Assembly: GCA_046350295.1 (NCBI GenBank)
Contig: JAXMAR010000041.1
Coordinates: 1 to 64,000 of the forward strand
Reading direction: 5' to 3'
Source: JAXMAR01 sp046350295
GTDB lineage: Bacteria; Planctomycetota; Planctomycetia; Gemmatales; Gemmataceae
Length of the DNA stretch: 64,000 bases
In this document: in pieces, positions 17,049 to 26,471 of the stretch
Layout of the letters: each line of letters begins with the position of its first letter
Numbering within the stretch: position 1 is the first letter of the stretch
Program-made: the position numbers and the translations under genes
The notes under the pieces: model-generated
Told to the model about the DNA's origin: nothing
The model's database searches: none
The model's input: the letters and a program-made list of their open reading frames with translations, nothing else

Positions 17049-18446
17049 TCACGGCTGGTTGATCGTGATGCTCCCCAACCGCCCCGACACGCGGTCCGGG
17101 CCGGCGATGCTGGCGGCGCCGGTGGCGGTGGACGTGTTGAGGAAGCGCCAGAAGATCTCGAAGTTGAGCATCGTCTGCGTCATGTAGCGCGCGACCGCTT
17201 CGGCCGGCTTCTCCTGGAGGATGAGCATGTCGCCGGGCTGGACGAGGATGCGCTCGCGCGGATCGCGGACCGCCTTGCGCAGGTCCACGAGAATGCGCAT
17301 CTGCCCGCGCCCCGGCACGCGCCGCACCACCACAAGTAGCGTCGGCGACGGGTTGCCGATGCCCGGAGCGATCAGGACGCCCGACAGGTTGCTGCCGCCG
17401 AAGGCCCCGTTGAAGAGCGGGCCGTGGACCTGACTGACGGCTTCGAGGACGTCGAGGTCCTGGTCGCGCGGCAAGACGTACTTGCCGACCGGCAGGAGGC
17501 CCGCCGTGAAGAAGACCTGCTCGTCGCGCGCTTCCAGGAAGATGGTGTCGCCCGGCCGTAGCAGCACGTCCTCGCGCGTGAAGGGGAGCGTCGACCCCGG
17601 CGGAAGGCGGAGCGGAATGCGGATGGCCTCGCCGGCGAAGTCGGCGTCGTCGCCGGGCGGGAGAGCGCCCTTTTCGAGTTTTTTCATGAGCTTGCGCCTG
17701 TCCTGCATGACGCCGCCGCGAAAGATGATGACCTCGTTGTAGGCGTCGAACTCGGGCAGGCCGCCGCTCTGGGCCAGCGCGTGCAGCACATCATTCTTGT
17801 AGGCCGGCAGGTCGACGAGATGGCCGGAGTTGCGCTTGCCGGTCGGCACGGGTCCTTCCGGGCCGAACAGATACGTCGTCGCCTCCTGGCGCATGACGAG
17901 CACCTGTGTCTGCCGCTCGTAGAGGAGGGTAACGGAGATGCGCTCGTTGTCCGCCTTGAGCAAATCCTTTTTCACGTAGGCGGCGCGGATCGCCTCCCGG
18001 GCCTCGTTCAAGGTCATGCCGCGGACGTCCATCTTGGGCAAGAACGGCAAGGCGACGGAGCCGTCCGCCTGCACCGGGAAGGGATAGCCGGAAGCGGGCG
18101 GCAGACGATGCAGTTCTTTGGACTGGGTAAGCGGGGCCACGTGCAGGGGCGGCGGCACGGCGCGGTCGCCGACGATGCCGTCGATGAAGATACCCAGCAC
18201 GTCGCCATGGTCGAGGCGGTAGGCCTCGGGCTGCGGCTGGCCGAGCAAGGTGAGCGGAATGGTCTGGAGACCGGCCTTGGAATGGGCCAGGAGTTCGTCG
18301 GGTACCAGGCGGACCGGCACGCTATCGTAGGTCGGGTTGCTGACGGCGGCGCAGCCGCTCAGGCCGAGCAAGACGAGCACGATCGCCGGCGCCCGGAGCG
18401 CCGCGGAGACTGTCGCAACCAGATGATGAAATGGCTTGCCCACCAT
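17049..18446 (-). CDS. Wza-like polysaccharide export lipoprotein
   Basis: About 465 residues. A lipoprotein signal (IVLVLLGLSGC with the lipobox LSGC) is followed by a Poly_export segment (EAYRLDHGDVLGIFIDGIVG), then ADGSVALPFLPKMDVRGMTLNEAREAI, and SLBB-like repeats (EVIIFRGGV, FFTAGLLPVGKYVLPRDQDLDVLEAV, ERILVQPGDMLILQEKP). These proteins form the outer-membrane export channel for capsular or exopolysaccharide. It is the last gene of the operon. An in-frame TTG at 18482 overlaps the upstream stop (TTGA) and is an alternative start; the ATG at 18446, behind AAGG, gives a proper signal peptide. Confidence 0.88.
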   Translation of the reverse strand: MVGKPFHHLVATVSAALRAPAIVLVLLGLSGCAAVSNPTYDSVPVRLVPDELLAHSKAGLQTIPLTLLGQPQPEAYRLDHGDVLGIFIDGIVGDRAVPPPLHVAPLTQSKELHRLPPASGYPFPVQADGSVALPFLPKMDVRGMTLNEAREAIRAAYVKKDLLKADNERISVTLLYERQTQVLVMRQEATTYLFGPEGPVPTGKRNSGHLVDLPAYKNDVLHALAQSGGLPEFDAYNEVIIFRGGVMQDRRKLMKKLEKGALPPGDDADFAGEAIRIPLRLPPGSTLPFTREDVLLRPGDTIFLEARDEQVFFTAGLLPVGKYVLPRDQDLDVLEAVSQVHGPLFNGAFGGSNLSGVLIAPGIGNPSPTLLVVVRRVPGRGQMRILVDLRKAVRDPRERILVQPGDMLILQEKPAEAVARYMTQTMLNFEIFWRFLNTSTATGAASIAGPDRVSGRLGSITINQP

Positions 18447-18478
18447 GACTACTGCCTTGCTCGGGAAACCATCAAGCC

Positions 18479-19873
18479 TCAATCCGGCTGACCAAGACCG
18501 GGCCGCGTCGCGGGCGGAAGCAAACGGGGACCGCCGACGCCCGCCGCCGGAGCGCCCAGGGCCGCGCCTGACGGCAAGCTCGATTCTTTCACCTCAATCG
18601 CCCCGGCGCCTGCGCTCCTGGGCGCCGGCAGTGTGATGCGCGGCGCTGTTGCGGCGGAGCCGTCGATGCCCCACGTACTCGACATCGGTTCCGCAGACTT
18701 CTTGGTCGACGGGATACGCGGCGCCGTCCGGTCGCCGATGCCCCAGGTGCTCGACCCCGCTTCCGCCGGCGTCTTGGTCGAGGCAGGGATGCGCGGCGCC
18801 GTCCAATCGTCGATGCCCCACGTGCCGTGGGCGGGCGTTCGAGGCGGCGCCCACGGCGAGATCGCCGGCGCGATCTCGGGCGTGGTCGTTGGCATCGCGA
18901 GCCCGGCGGACTTCGGGATCGGGTTCGTCGTCGTCGGGTCGGCCGGCGCGACGGCAGGCAGGTGCGCCGCCGGCGTCTCGGGCAGCGCCAGCAGTGCCGG
19001 GCCGATTGGCAAGCGTTGTCGCCTCTCGACAGCGACAGGCGGCACGCGAGGCGCGTCGCTCACGGGCTCCGCGAGGCCCCAGGCGCCGACGGCTCGTTCA
19101 GCGGTCGGCGTCTCCGGGACGACCAGGTGCGCCGGTGTGACGGAGGGAGGCGTTTTCGGCGCCGTGTCGAGACCCCACGCGCCCGTCCCCCATTCGGCCG
19201 GCATCGTGTCAGGCTGGGCGAGCCGCGCGGCGGGCGCGGTCAAAACGCCAGTCGTCACGGCGCCGCCGGCCGAGGCGCCGGAAACGGACAGAAGCGGAGT
19301 CGCCAGGGCGGGCGAAGGCGAGGTAGCCGGCGCCGGCGCGTCGGGCCGGACTGCGGAGCGCGCGGCGAGAGGCTGCGCTTTCAGATTCATCAGGCCCGGC
19401 GGCGTCGTTCCCCGGGCCAGCGGCTCGACCTCCTCCGGCGCCGGACCCCCGCGCGGATCGAGCGACGACGGCCCGACGATCCATTGCCGCCGGCCGCTTG
19501 CTTGGGCTTCGGCGGCGCCGTGGCGGAAGCCGGCGAACCAGTCCTCGATCGCTTGCCGACCCGCGGCGGACTGATAGCCCATCGTGCGGTAACGGGGCGG
19601 CGCCATGACGGGTGGCTCGCCATCGCCGCCGCCGAACAGGTAGTCGGCAAAGCCTGCCTTGAAGCCGTGCGCGTAGTCCGAAGAATAGGCGCCGCGCGCG
19701 GCGACCTGACGCCACGTCTCCTCGGCCCAGCGCTTGTTGCGGCAGTGTTCGCGCATTTCCTCCGTGCTGCGGCACATGCCGACCACGAAGTTCCTGCTCG
19801 TGTCCTCCACCAGCGCGCAGCCGCAGCAGGCAAGACAAAAGCCAATGACGGGGATGGCGAACGCGGTTCGCAT
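18479..19873 (-). CDS. Lipoprotein with Pro/Ala-rich stalk and WGI repeats
   Basis: About 464 residues from the chosen ATG (MRTAFAIPVIGFCLACCGC), which gives a lipoprotein signal with a cysteine cluster. Residues 25-150 are a compact domain with W, Y and G residues (YAHGFKAGFADYLFGGGDGEP, GRQAIEDWFAGFRHGAAEAQ). The rest is Pro/Ala/Thr-rich and repetitive: GTGAWGLD, AVGAWGL, then GTWGIDDWTAPRIP, STWGIGDRTAPRIP and STWGIDGSAATAPRI. No family was recognised. It lies between the DegT aminotransferase and the Wza-like gene on the same strand, so a cell-surface role in polymer export is likely. The plus-strand frames over it are shadows. Confidence 0.72.
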   Translation of the reverse strand: MRTAFAIPVIGFCLACCGCALVEDTSRNFVVGMCRSTEEMREHCRNKRWAEETWRQVAARGAYSSDYAHGFKAGFADYLFGGGDGEPPVMAPPRYRTMGYQSAAGRQAIEDWFAGFRHGAAEAQASGRRQWIVGPSSLDPRGGPAPEEVEPLARGTTPPGLMNLKAQPLAARSAVRPDAPAPATSPSPALATPLLSVSGASAGGAVTTGVLTAPAARLAQPDTMPAEWGTGAWGLDTAPKTPPSVTPAHLVVPETPTAERAVGAWGLAEPVSDAPRVPPVAVERRQRLPIGPALLALPETPAAHLPAVAPADPTTTNPIPKSAGLAMPTTTPEIAPAISPWAPPRTPAHGTWGIDDWTAPRIPASTKTPAEAGSSTWGIGDRTAPRIPSTKKSAEPMSSTWGIDGSAATAPRITLPAPRSAGAGAIEVKESSLPSGAALGAPAAGVGGPRLLPPATRPGLGQPD

Positions 19874-20038
19874 GACACTGCCCTGCCCCGCGCGAGCCGG
19901 ATGCGGGCGCGCCAAACCGCGGCGGGATCGAAGCGATCCTTGCAGCGGTTCGAAGCCCCGCGCCGTCGCGCGCAGCGTCTTCGGTCCGGCACATACTGCT
20001 GAGGAATCGCCGCTCTATAGATTTGTCGGACGCGGTTG

Positions 20039-21217
20039 TCAAGCCGATTCGCAGGCCACCGCCACCGGCGCCAGGCTGCCGGCCGCTCGCCGGGAGGCGC
20101 CGAACTCCTGGACTACCCGGACCACCCGCTCGAGGTCGCTCTCGGTCATCGCGGAACCGCTCGGCAGGCACAGACCATCGTGGAAGAGCCGCTCGGCGAC
20201 GGCGCCGCCACGGGCCGGGCATTCGGAGAAGACGGGCTGAAGGTGCAACGGCTTCCAGACGGGCCGGGCCTCGATGTTGGCAGCCTCGAAGGCGCGGCGC
20301 AGCTCTTCGCGATCGGCGCCGTAACGCTGGGAGTTCACGGTAATACAGGTAAGCCAGCCATTGGGCTCACCATAGGGCGCCTCGGGTATGAAGCCGACGC
20401 CGGGGACATCGGCCAGCACGGCCCGGTAATGCGCGGCGATGCGGCGCCGCGCCGCCACGCGCTCGGGCAGCACGCCCAACTGCCCCCGGCCGATGGCCGC
20501 CAGGATGTTGCTCAGGCGATAGTTGTGGCCGATGACGGAATGTTGGTAATGAGGAGCCGGGTCGCGCGCCTGCGTGGCGAGGAAGCGGGCCCGCTCGATC
20601 AGCGCGGGATCGTCGGAAACGAGCATGCCGCCGCCGGAGGTGGTGATGATCTTGTTGCCGTTGAAGGAGAAGGCGGCGCAGGCGCCGAAGCGTCCGGCCT
20701 GCTTGCCGCGGTAGGTGGCGCCCAGGGCTTCCGCGGCGTCCTCGATCAGCGGCACGTCGTAGCGGTCGCAGAGCTGGACGATGCGATCGTAGTCCGCGGT
20801 CTGGCCGTAAAGATCGACGCTGATGACCGCCTTCGGCAAGTGGCCCCGGGCGGCGCCCGCGCGCAGCTCCGCGCCGAGCAGTTCCGGGTCCATGTTCCAT
20901 GTCTGGGGGTCGGCGTCGATGAAGACGGGTACGCCCCCCTCGTAGACGATCGGATTGGCGCTGGCGCAGAAAGTGAGCGTCGGGCACACGACGGTGTCAC
21001 CGGGTTCGAGGCCGACGATGCGGAGGGCGAGGTGCAGCGCCGCGGTACCGGAGGAGACGGCGGCGGCATGGGCGACACCGACGGACTCTGCGAATTCCCG
21101 CTCGAAGGCGTCGACATGGGGGCCGAGCGGAGCGATCCAGTTCGAGGCGAACGCTTGCTTGACGAGTTCCAGCTCCTCGTCCCCCAGGTGCGGCGGCGAC
21201 AGATAGATGCGTCTCAT
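20039..21217 (-). CDS. DegT/DnrJ/EryC1-family sugar aminotransferase
   Basis: A 392-residue PLP enzyme of the type that aminates UDP-4-keto-6-deoxy sugars (PglE/WbpE-like). It begins RRIYLSPPHLGDEELELVKQAF and has SSGTAALHLALR, CPTLTFCASANPIVYEGG, the aspartate of LIEDAAEALGA, and the PLP lysine in FSFNGNKIITTSGGGM, with HNYRLSNILAAIG downstream. An in-frame start seven codons upstream is possible. Together with the PglF-like dehydratase of the same operon it would make a 4-amino-4,6-dideoxy sugar nucleotide. The gene order and strand match the export genes. Confidence 0.9.
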   Translation of the reverse strand: MRRIYLSPPHLGDEELELVKQAFASNWIAPLGPHVDAFEREFAESVGVAHAAAVSSGTAALHLALRIVGLEPGDTVVCPTLTFCASANPIVYEGGVPVFIDADPQTWNMDPELLGAELRAGAARGHLPKAVISVDLYGQTADYDRIVQLCDRYDVPLIEDAAEALGATYRGKQAGRFGACAAFSFNGNKIITTSGGGMLVSDDPALIERARFLATQARDPAPHYQHSVIGHNYRLSNILAAIGRGQLGVLPERVAARRRIAAHYRAVLADVPGVGFIPEAPYGEPNGWLTCITVNSQRYGADREELRRAFEAANIEARPVWKPLHLQPVFSECPARGGAVAERLFHDGLCLPSGSAMTESDLERVVRVVQEFGASRRAAGSLAPVAVACESA

Positions 21218-21305
21218 CGGCGTAGTCCGTCCCGGCATGGTCTGAACCCTATCAGCCCGCCCCCCTTCCCCCCCGGGGTCCAGCGGGGGGAATCGTCAGA
21301 GAGCG

Positions 21306-22523
21306 TCAGACCGCGACAGCGGCTGCGGCGCGAGCGCGGCGTTTCTTTTTCGCGAAGCGCGCCAGCGTGCGCGCCGCGAACTGCGTGCCTACCACGAAGC
21401 GACACAGCGGCCCGAAAGAGCGCGCGGCGGCGGCGCCGACGAAATAGAGCCCAGGCAAGGACGACTCGAAGCCGCCGTTCAGCACGGGATAACCGTTCAC
21501 GGTTCGCACGCTTTCCAAAAGGTCCGCGCCGAGAAATTGGTAACGCGCGATCGACACCTTGTAGCCGGTACCCAGCAAGACATGGTCCGCCTGGCGCTCG
21601 CCGCCGTCACTCAGCCGGAGCTGGACCCGCTCGCCCTGAACGGTCGCGGCGACGACGTGCCGCCCGGTGGACATCGGTATGCCCTCGGCGCGCGGCCGGA
21701 GCCAGGCGCTGGCGGCGGGACGGATCGCCCGGTACGTGAGCCGATCCTGGAGGCCGCGCGGCAAGAGCGTGAAGAGGCGGGGATGCTCGATCAGCCAGTC
21801 GAGCCCGATGGGACCGATCTTGCCGGGCGCGCGGAACGGGCTGAAGCGATCGCTCAAGCGTTCCAGGAGAGAGCCGCTGCTGAGCCAGCGCATGCGCGGC
21901 TCGCGCACCACCAGCTCGACGTCGACGCCGTTCTCGCGGAGCAGCGCCGCGGACTCGATCGCGCTCTGTCCGGCGCCGATCACAACCACGCGTTTTCCGG
22001 CAAAGCGGCCCAGGTCGCGATTGGCCCGGTCGCTGGCGTGCGACACGAACTCACGCGGCAGGGCGGCCAGCGTTTCCGGACGCTGCGCACACGCGCCGAT
22101 ACCGGCGGCGACGACGACATTGTCGGCGCTGATGCCGTCGCCATCCTCCAGCGTCAGGCGAAACGTGTCGCCGACCGGGACGACGCTCGCCACGGAGCGC
22201 TCGTCGAGATCAGGCAAGGCCTCGCGCTGAAACCACCGGCCATAACGGACAAAGTCCTCCAGCGGGACGCGCGCGGGCAGCCTAAGGCTATGCGCCGCCT
22301 CGAAGCGGTCGAGGCTGAGGGATCCTGTCGGATCGCCGATGTCCGAACCATGCCGCGGCGAGCGCAGCAGCATGCCGCGGGGCATGTGGTTGTCCCAGAA
22401 GTCCATGGCCTTGCCGAAGATGCGCACGTCCTGACCCGCGCCGCGCAGGTGGGCCGCCGTCGCCAAGCCGTAGGGCCCGGCGCCGATGACGGCGAACTGG
22501 CAGCTTTGTGAACCGAAAGCCAT
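21306..22523 (-). CDS. FAD/NAD(P)-dependent oxidoreductase (flavin monooxygenase-like)
   Basis: A 405-residue protein with two dinucleotide-binding motifs: VIGAGPYGLATAAHLRGAG near residue 12 and VVVIGAGQSAIESAALLRENG near residue 175. A late GTGYKVSIARYQF block resembles the ATGY motif of N-hydroxylating and Baeyer-Villiger type monooxygenases. The MPRGMLLRSPRHGSDIGDP segment is also typical. It lies in the exopolysaccharide operon between an ATP-grasp ligase and the DegT aminotransferase, so it may oxidise a sugar or amino-acid substituent. The substrate is not readable from sequence. Confidence 0.82.
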   Translation of the reverse strand: MAFGSQSCQFAVIGAGPYGLATAAHLRGAGQDVRIFGKAMDFWDNHMPRGMLLRSPRHGSDIGDPTGSLSLDRFEAAHSLRLPARVPLEDFVRYGRWFQREALPDLDERSVASVVPVGDTFRLTLEDGDGISADNVVVAAGIGACAQRPETLAALPREFVSHASDRANRDLGRFAGKRVVVIGAGQSAIESAALLRENGVDVELVVREPRMRWLSSGSLLERLSDRFSPFRAPGKIGPIGLDWLIEHPRLFTLLPRGLQDRLTYRAIRPAASAWLRPRAEGIPMSTGRHVVAATVQGERVQLRLSDGGERQADHVLLGTGYKVSIARYQFLGADLLESVRTVNGYPVLNGGFESSLPGLYFVGAAAARSFGPLCRFVVGTQFAARTLARFAKKKRRARAAAAVAV

Positions 22524-22569
22524 GCGATTCTCCTCGTGTTCAGCGCGCTGTGTCTTCTTGTCATCGAGC

Positions 22570-23625
22570 TCATGAGGCCGCGGCTTCGAGCGGCTGGCTC
22601 GACGCCGGTCCTCCCGTATTCATCACAACCAGCTCGTCAAATTTGCACCCCAGGACATCCGGCCTGCAGCGTAGCCAGGATGGGTCCGCCTTGGCGCCGG
22701 CAGCCCAGGCGAGCAGTGCCGCCGGAAGGTTGGCGCCCGCCAGGTGCGAAAACGGGTAGCCGCCTCCCAGGCGCGGATTCAAATCGAGCACCGAGACGCC
22801 CGCCGGGCCAACCATCACATCAACGTCGAGCGCGCCGATATGCCCGAGGCGCTGACCGATCGTCTCCCCCAATCGCTCCAGTTCCGGGTCGACGACGGAC
22901 ACCGCGCGGTCGGTGTTTCCGGACCGCATGATGAGCTTGCGCCGGGCCAGCGTCCCGGCATATTGGCCCTGCAAGTCGTGCACGATGTCGAGGCCGTACT
23001 CCTGGCCGGACGCCCATTCCTGGATGATCACCGCGCACTCCGCGTCGGCGCGGCGCAGCTTGCCGAGCATGCCGCGCGTCGTCTGAATCGTCACCCATTC
23101 GTGGGCCAGCTCCAGTTCGCGCTCGGTTTCCACCCGCTCGACGCCCACGGAACTCGTCCCCCAGCGCGGCTTGACCAGCAGCGGAAAGGCGATCTCCCCG
23201 GCGCTCAAGGCGCGGCGTACCTTGGCCAGCGACAGCCAGGTGTTCGGCGTGGCGATGTTCGCCTCGCGCAGCCATTGAAAGGCGCGCCACTTATCGAGGC
23301 AGAGCGCGACGATGCCGGGCGCGGCGACGACGACAATCGTCCCCGCGGCGCGAAAGCTCGGCGCCATCTCGGCCAGGCCCGTCAGCTCGACGTCGTTGAC
23401 CGATACCACCAGACTCACGGCTTCTTCTCGGCAGATCGCCAGAAGTGCAGGGAAATAGTCGGGATGATCCATGGCGGGGACGACGAAGCCACAGTCCGCC
23501 TCCGCGAAGGCCGGAGCATGATCGGCGGCGTCGCACGCCAGAACGCGGCCGCGTCTCTGCAGCGTCTCCTGAAAGTAACGCACGAGATAGTTACGGCGGC
23601 CGGCGCAGGTGAGCAGGATGTTCAT
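22570..23625 (-). CDS. ATP-grasp ligase
   Basis: About 351 residues from the ATG at 23625, which follows GAGGAGGCG and overlaps the previous stop as ATGA. The N-terminal Rossmann-like domain starts MNILLTCAGRRNYLVRYF, resembling carbamoyl-phosphate-synthase-type ATP-grasp proteins. The ATP-grasp region has CLDKWRAFQWLREANI, FPLLVKPRWGTSSVGVERV and the Mg2+-binding VSVLDLNPRLGGGYPFSHL. Such enzymes join a carboxylate to an amine through an acyl-phosphate. Within this operon the likely job is attaching an amino acid or similar acid to an amino sugar. The 41 extra upstream codons of the open frame are inside the preceding gene and rejected. Confidence 0.85.
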   Translation of the reverse strand: MNILLTCAGRRNYLVRYFQETLQRRGRVLACDAADHAPAFAEADCGFVVPAMDHPDYFPALLAICREEAVSLVVSVNDVELTGLAEMAPSFRAAGTIVVVAAPGIVALCLDKWRAFQWLREANIATPNTWLSLAKVRRALSAGEIAFPLLVKPRWGTSSVGVERVETERELELAHEWVTIQTTRGMLGKLRRADAECAVIIQEWASGQEYGLDIVHDLQGQYAGTLARRKLIMRSGNTDRAVSVVDPELERLGETIGQRLGHIGALDVDVMVGPAGVSVLDLNPRLGGGYPFSHLAGANLPAALLAWAAGAKADPSWLRCRPDVLGCKFDELVVMNTGGPASSQPLEAAAS

Positions 23626-24743
23626 ACCGGCGCCTCCTCGGCCACGGCGGCCGTAGCGCAAGGCACGATGGGACTGCGATATTCCGGGAAGAAGCCGGGC
23701 TTGGACCGAACGCCGAGACGCGCGTTCAGCAACGCCTTGTCCTGGCACAGCTGCCGATACACCTCCGGGAACAAGACCCAGCGCCAGACACGAAACGCAT
23801 GCGTTCGGTCGGAAAAGCCTGTCTTGAAGCGCAGCAACGAGTCATCGGGCCGGCCGCTGGCGCCACCGCCGAGGTGGAAAACACGATAGCCATGCTCGGT
23901 CGCCCATTGACGAGCCTCGTCCATGAGCATGCGCATGGGAGACAGGGGGAGAGCCGCGTCGCGGGCGCCTCCCAGGTGATACTGGAAGAAACCCTGACAA
24001 CTTCCGAAGAGGGCGGCGGCGATGGGCTGGCCTTCATGCAGACACGCGAAGACGTGCAGGCGGGGACCGAGCGCCAGCCGCAGCTGTTCGTAGTAGGCGT
24101 GCGGGAAGAAGTACATCTCTGCCGCGCCCACACGGCGCATGGTCTCTTCGTAGATATCGATGAAGTCATCCAGGTAAGCGTCGTCCGCATCGTAGACGCA
24201 GGTGACGCCCTGACGCTGAAGCTTTTGAATCTTGCCGCGATATCCCTGCCGATAATGCGAGCGCTGGACGTCGACCGGCTCGCTCAGGTCGATGGAGACG
24301 GTCCGCGAAACCTCCGGGCATTCGCCCAGGCCGGCGAGCGCCCCGACCTGCGGCAGGAGCGGGTGCAGTCGGGAGAACACGCTGACCACGCGCGCCTGGC
24401 GTAGTGTCTCTTCCAGGTCCGCCCCAAAGGCCGCGACGACGGAATCGGGAATCGCCTCGTGCGAGCAGACTGGGCCGGCATAGCCGTACACGGAGGTCGC
24501 GTCCTGCCAATTTCCCATGTCCACACCACCGAAAGCGCAGTGATGGATCGGCCCGCGCAACAAAAGAGGCAGGGCGATCGAGAAGCGCCCTTCCGTGTAG
24601 TGGAACAGCCGGGCTTCTCCCTCGCCGCGCTGCTCCGCCAGCGCGTGGTACTGCGGCAGGTGATAGAAGTCGTAGGGGGCGGTTCCCAGGGCCTCGAACC
24701 AGGCCCCCGGATCCGCGGTGGTGATCTCCTTCATGGGCGACAT
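23622..24743 (-). CDS. FemAB/GNAT-type acyltransferase (Acetyltransf_6)
   Basis: A 373-residue protein with the double-GNAT layout of FemAB-like enzymes: an N-terminal half with PYDFYHLPQYHALAEQRG and FSRLHPLLPQ, then YRQGYRGKIQKLQRQG, and a C-terminal GNAT half with GQPIAAALFGSCQGFFQYHLGGA and GYRVFHLGGGASGRPDDSLLRFKTGFS. Family members transfer amino-acyl or acyl groups to peptidoglycan or polysaccharide precursors. It overlaps the ATP-grasp gene by 4 bp, and the pair probably work on the same sugar substituent. A downstream in-frame ATG three codons in is also possible. Confidence 0.83.
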   Translation of the reverse strand: MSPMKEITTADPGAWFEALGTAPYDFYHLPQYHALAEQRGEGEARLFHYTEGRFSIALPLLLRGPIHHCAFGGVDMGNWQDATSVYGYAGPVCSHEAIPDSVVAAFGADLEETLRQARVVSVFSRLHPLLPQVGALAGLGECPEVSRTVSIDLSEPVDVQRSHYRQGYRGKIQKLQRQGVTCVYDADDAYLDDFIDIYEETMRRVGAAEMYFFPHAYYEQLRLALGPRLHVFACLHEGQPIAAALFGSCQGFFQYHLGGARDAALPLSPMRMLMDEARQWATEHGYRVFHLGGGASGRPDDSLLRFKTGFSDRTHAFRVWRWVLFPEVYRQLCQDKALLNARLGVRSKPGFFPEYRSPIVPCATAAVAEEAPV

Positions 24744-24746
24744 CCT

Positions 24747-25454
24747 TTACTCTCCTGTTTCCGCCGACGCCGTCGACGCCAGCGCCAACCCGGCGCCGGC
24801 GGGGGACAACGGTTGTCGGCAGATTGCATTGCGCTCCATACGCTCCTCATCCAGCGCCCCGAACGTCTGGCCGGGATCGGCCTGGATGTTGTCGCGCCGC
24901 ACCACCTTGACGACGGTGCGACAGAGAATCTTGAAGTCCAGCGCGAGCGAGCAGGAGGCGACGTACCACACGTCGCACTCCAGCCGATCGTCCCAGGGCA
25001 AATCGTTGCGGCCGTTGATCTGGGCCCAGCCGGTGATGCCCGGCAGGACGTCAAAACGCCGTTTCTCGCGTTCGGAATAATGGGCATCGTAACGCGGCAA
25101 GAGGGGCCTGGGTCCGACCAGGCTCATGTCTCCCTTGAGGACGTTCCAGAATTCGGGCAATTCATCGAGACTGGAGCGACGCAGCCAGCGACCGAACCAG
25201 TTCAGTCGCTGCGAATCGGGCAAGAGAACGCCGGCCGCGTCGCGCTCGTTCGTCATCGTGCGGAACTTGAGAATGGTGAAGCGGCGGCCTTTGAAGCCGG
25301 TGCGTTCCTGCCGGAAAAGAACGGGGGCGCCCAGAAACACCCGCACGCAGAGGGCGGTCAGGACCAGGATCGGAGCGAGCGCAATCAAGGCGCAGCCGGC
25401 CAGCAGCACATCGAGGCAACGTTTGCCGTGTCGTCGGTAAAAGGAATCACGCAT
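24747..25454 (-). CDS. Initiating sugar-phosphate transferase (PglC/WcaJ-type)
   Basis: A 235-residue monotopic phosphoglycosyl transferase that moves a sugar-1-phosphate onto undecaprenyl phosphate to begin repeat-unit assembly. Seen are the basic start RHGKRCLDVLLAGCALIALAP with its membrane helix, the DE-containing core RRSSLDELPEFWNVLKGDMSLVGPRPLL, and PGITGWAQINGRNDLPW. The short form without the WbaP N-terminal helices fits PglC-type enzymes, which often use diNAcBac-like sugars. The ATG at 25454 has AAGGCGAG upstream; a GTG two codons earlier is an alternative. It sits 3 bp upstream of the FemAB-like gene. Confidence 0.93.
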   Translation of the reverse strand: MRDSFYRRHGKRCLDVLLAGCALIALAPILVLTALCVRVFLGAPVLFRQERTGFKGRRFTILKFRTMTNERDAAGVLLPDSQRLNWFGRWLRRSSLDELPEFWNVLKGDMSLVGPRPLLPRYDAHYSEREKRRFDVLPGITGWAQINGRNDLPWDDRLECDVWYVASCSLALDFKILCRTVVKVVRRDNIQADPGQTFGALDEERMERNAICRQPLSPAGAGLALASTASAETGE

Positions 25455-25499
25455 GATCACGCTCGCCTTGCTGAACGCCGCGCTCCGGCGTCCGCCTTT

Positions 25500-26471
25500 T
25501 CAGCCATGGACCGTCGCCTGATACCACTCCCAGAAACGCGCCGCGCCCTGCGCGACGGAGACCTTGGGCTCATAACCGAGCACGGCCCGCGCCTTGCCGA
25601 TGTCCGCGTGCGTCGACACGACATCCGTGTCCGGCAGCGCGCCGGGCGCCGGATCGGCCTTGCGGCCGGCCAACGCTTCCAGGACGCGCACGAAGTCCGC
25701 GACGAGCACCGGCTCGCCCCGGCCCAGATTGATGATCTCGTAGCCCAGCGGGCGGTCCGCGGCGGCGACAACGCCCTGGACGATATCGCCGACAAAGGTC
25801 CAATCCCGGTACATGTCCCCGCCGCGGTAAAGAGTCACCGGGCGACCGAAACGCAGATGGTCGGCCAGCAGATGCGCCATCATGTCCGGCCGATTCCGCG
25901 GGCCATAGACGGTGAAGAAACGCAGCGCCGTGAAATTCAGGCCGGTCAGATGGTGGTAAGTGAAGCCAAGCATCTCGGCAGCGCGTTTGCTCGCGGGATA
26001 CGGGGCGAGGGGACGGTCGGCGCTATCGCTTTCGTGGAACGGGATGCCCCGCGTCGCGCCATAGACGGACGAGGTCGAGGCGAAGACGAAGACGCCGACC
26101 CCGCGCCGGGCAGCGGCTTCGAGGAGTCGCTGCGTCCCCATCAGATTGACATCCAGGTAGAGCCGTGGGTCCGCCGCCGAAGCCCGGACACCGGCCAGCG
26201 CCGCCAGATGGACCACCGCGTCGAACCGCTCCTCCGCGAACACCTTTTCGATCAGGGCGGCGTCGCGCACGTCGCCCTCCAGCCAGCGGCAATCGTTTTC
26301 GGAGGGCCAGGCGCGGCAAATCGCCGCGAGGTTGGCCCTCTTGCGCTCGGGACTGTAGTAGTCGTTCAGGTTATCCAGACCGACGACCCGGTCGCCACGC
26401 GCCAAGAACGCCTCGGCGACATGACTGCCGATGAATCCCGCCGCCCCGGTCACCAGGATGGTTTTGCTCAT
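25500..26471 (-). CDS. NAD-dependent epimerase, UDP-glucuronate 4-epimerase-like
   Basis: A 323-residue extended SDR. The NAD motif is VTGAAGFIGSHVAEAFL, then GLDNLNDYYSPERKRANL (typical of UDP-glucuronate epimerases), the catalytic ASTSSVYGATR serine/threonine region and YPASKRAAEMLGFTYHHL with the YxxxK pair, followed by RFFTVYGPRNRPDMMAH. The family interconverts UDP-glucuronate and UDP-galacturonate, so the polymer may contain a uronic acid. Its ATG overlaps the upstream glycosyltransferase stop by 4 bp. Confidence 0.9.
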   Translation of the reverse strand: MSKTILVTGAAGFIGSHVAEAFLARGDRVVGLDNLNDYYSPERKRANLAAICRAWPSENDCRWLEGDVRDAALIEKVFAEERFDAVVHLAALAGVRASAADPRLYLDVNLMGTQRLLEAAARRGVGVFVFASTSSVYGATRGIPFHESDSADRPLAPYPASKRAAEMLGFTYHHLTGLNFTALRFFTVYGPRNRPDMMAHLLADHLRFGRPVTLYRGGDMYRDWTFVGDIVQGVVAAADRPLGYEIINLGRGEPVLVADFVRVLEALAGRKADPAPGALPDTDVVSTHADIGKARAVLGYEPKVSVAQGAARFWEWYQATVHG

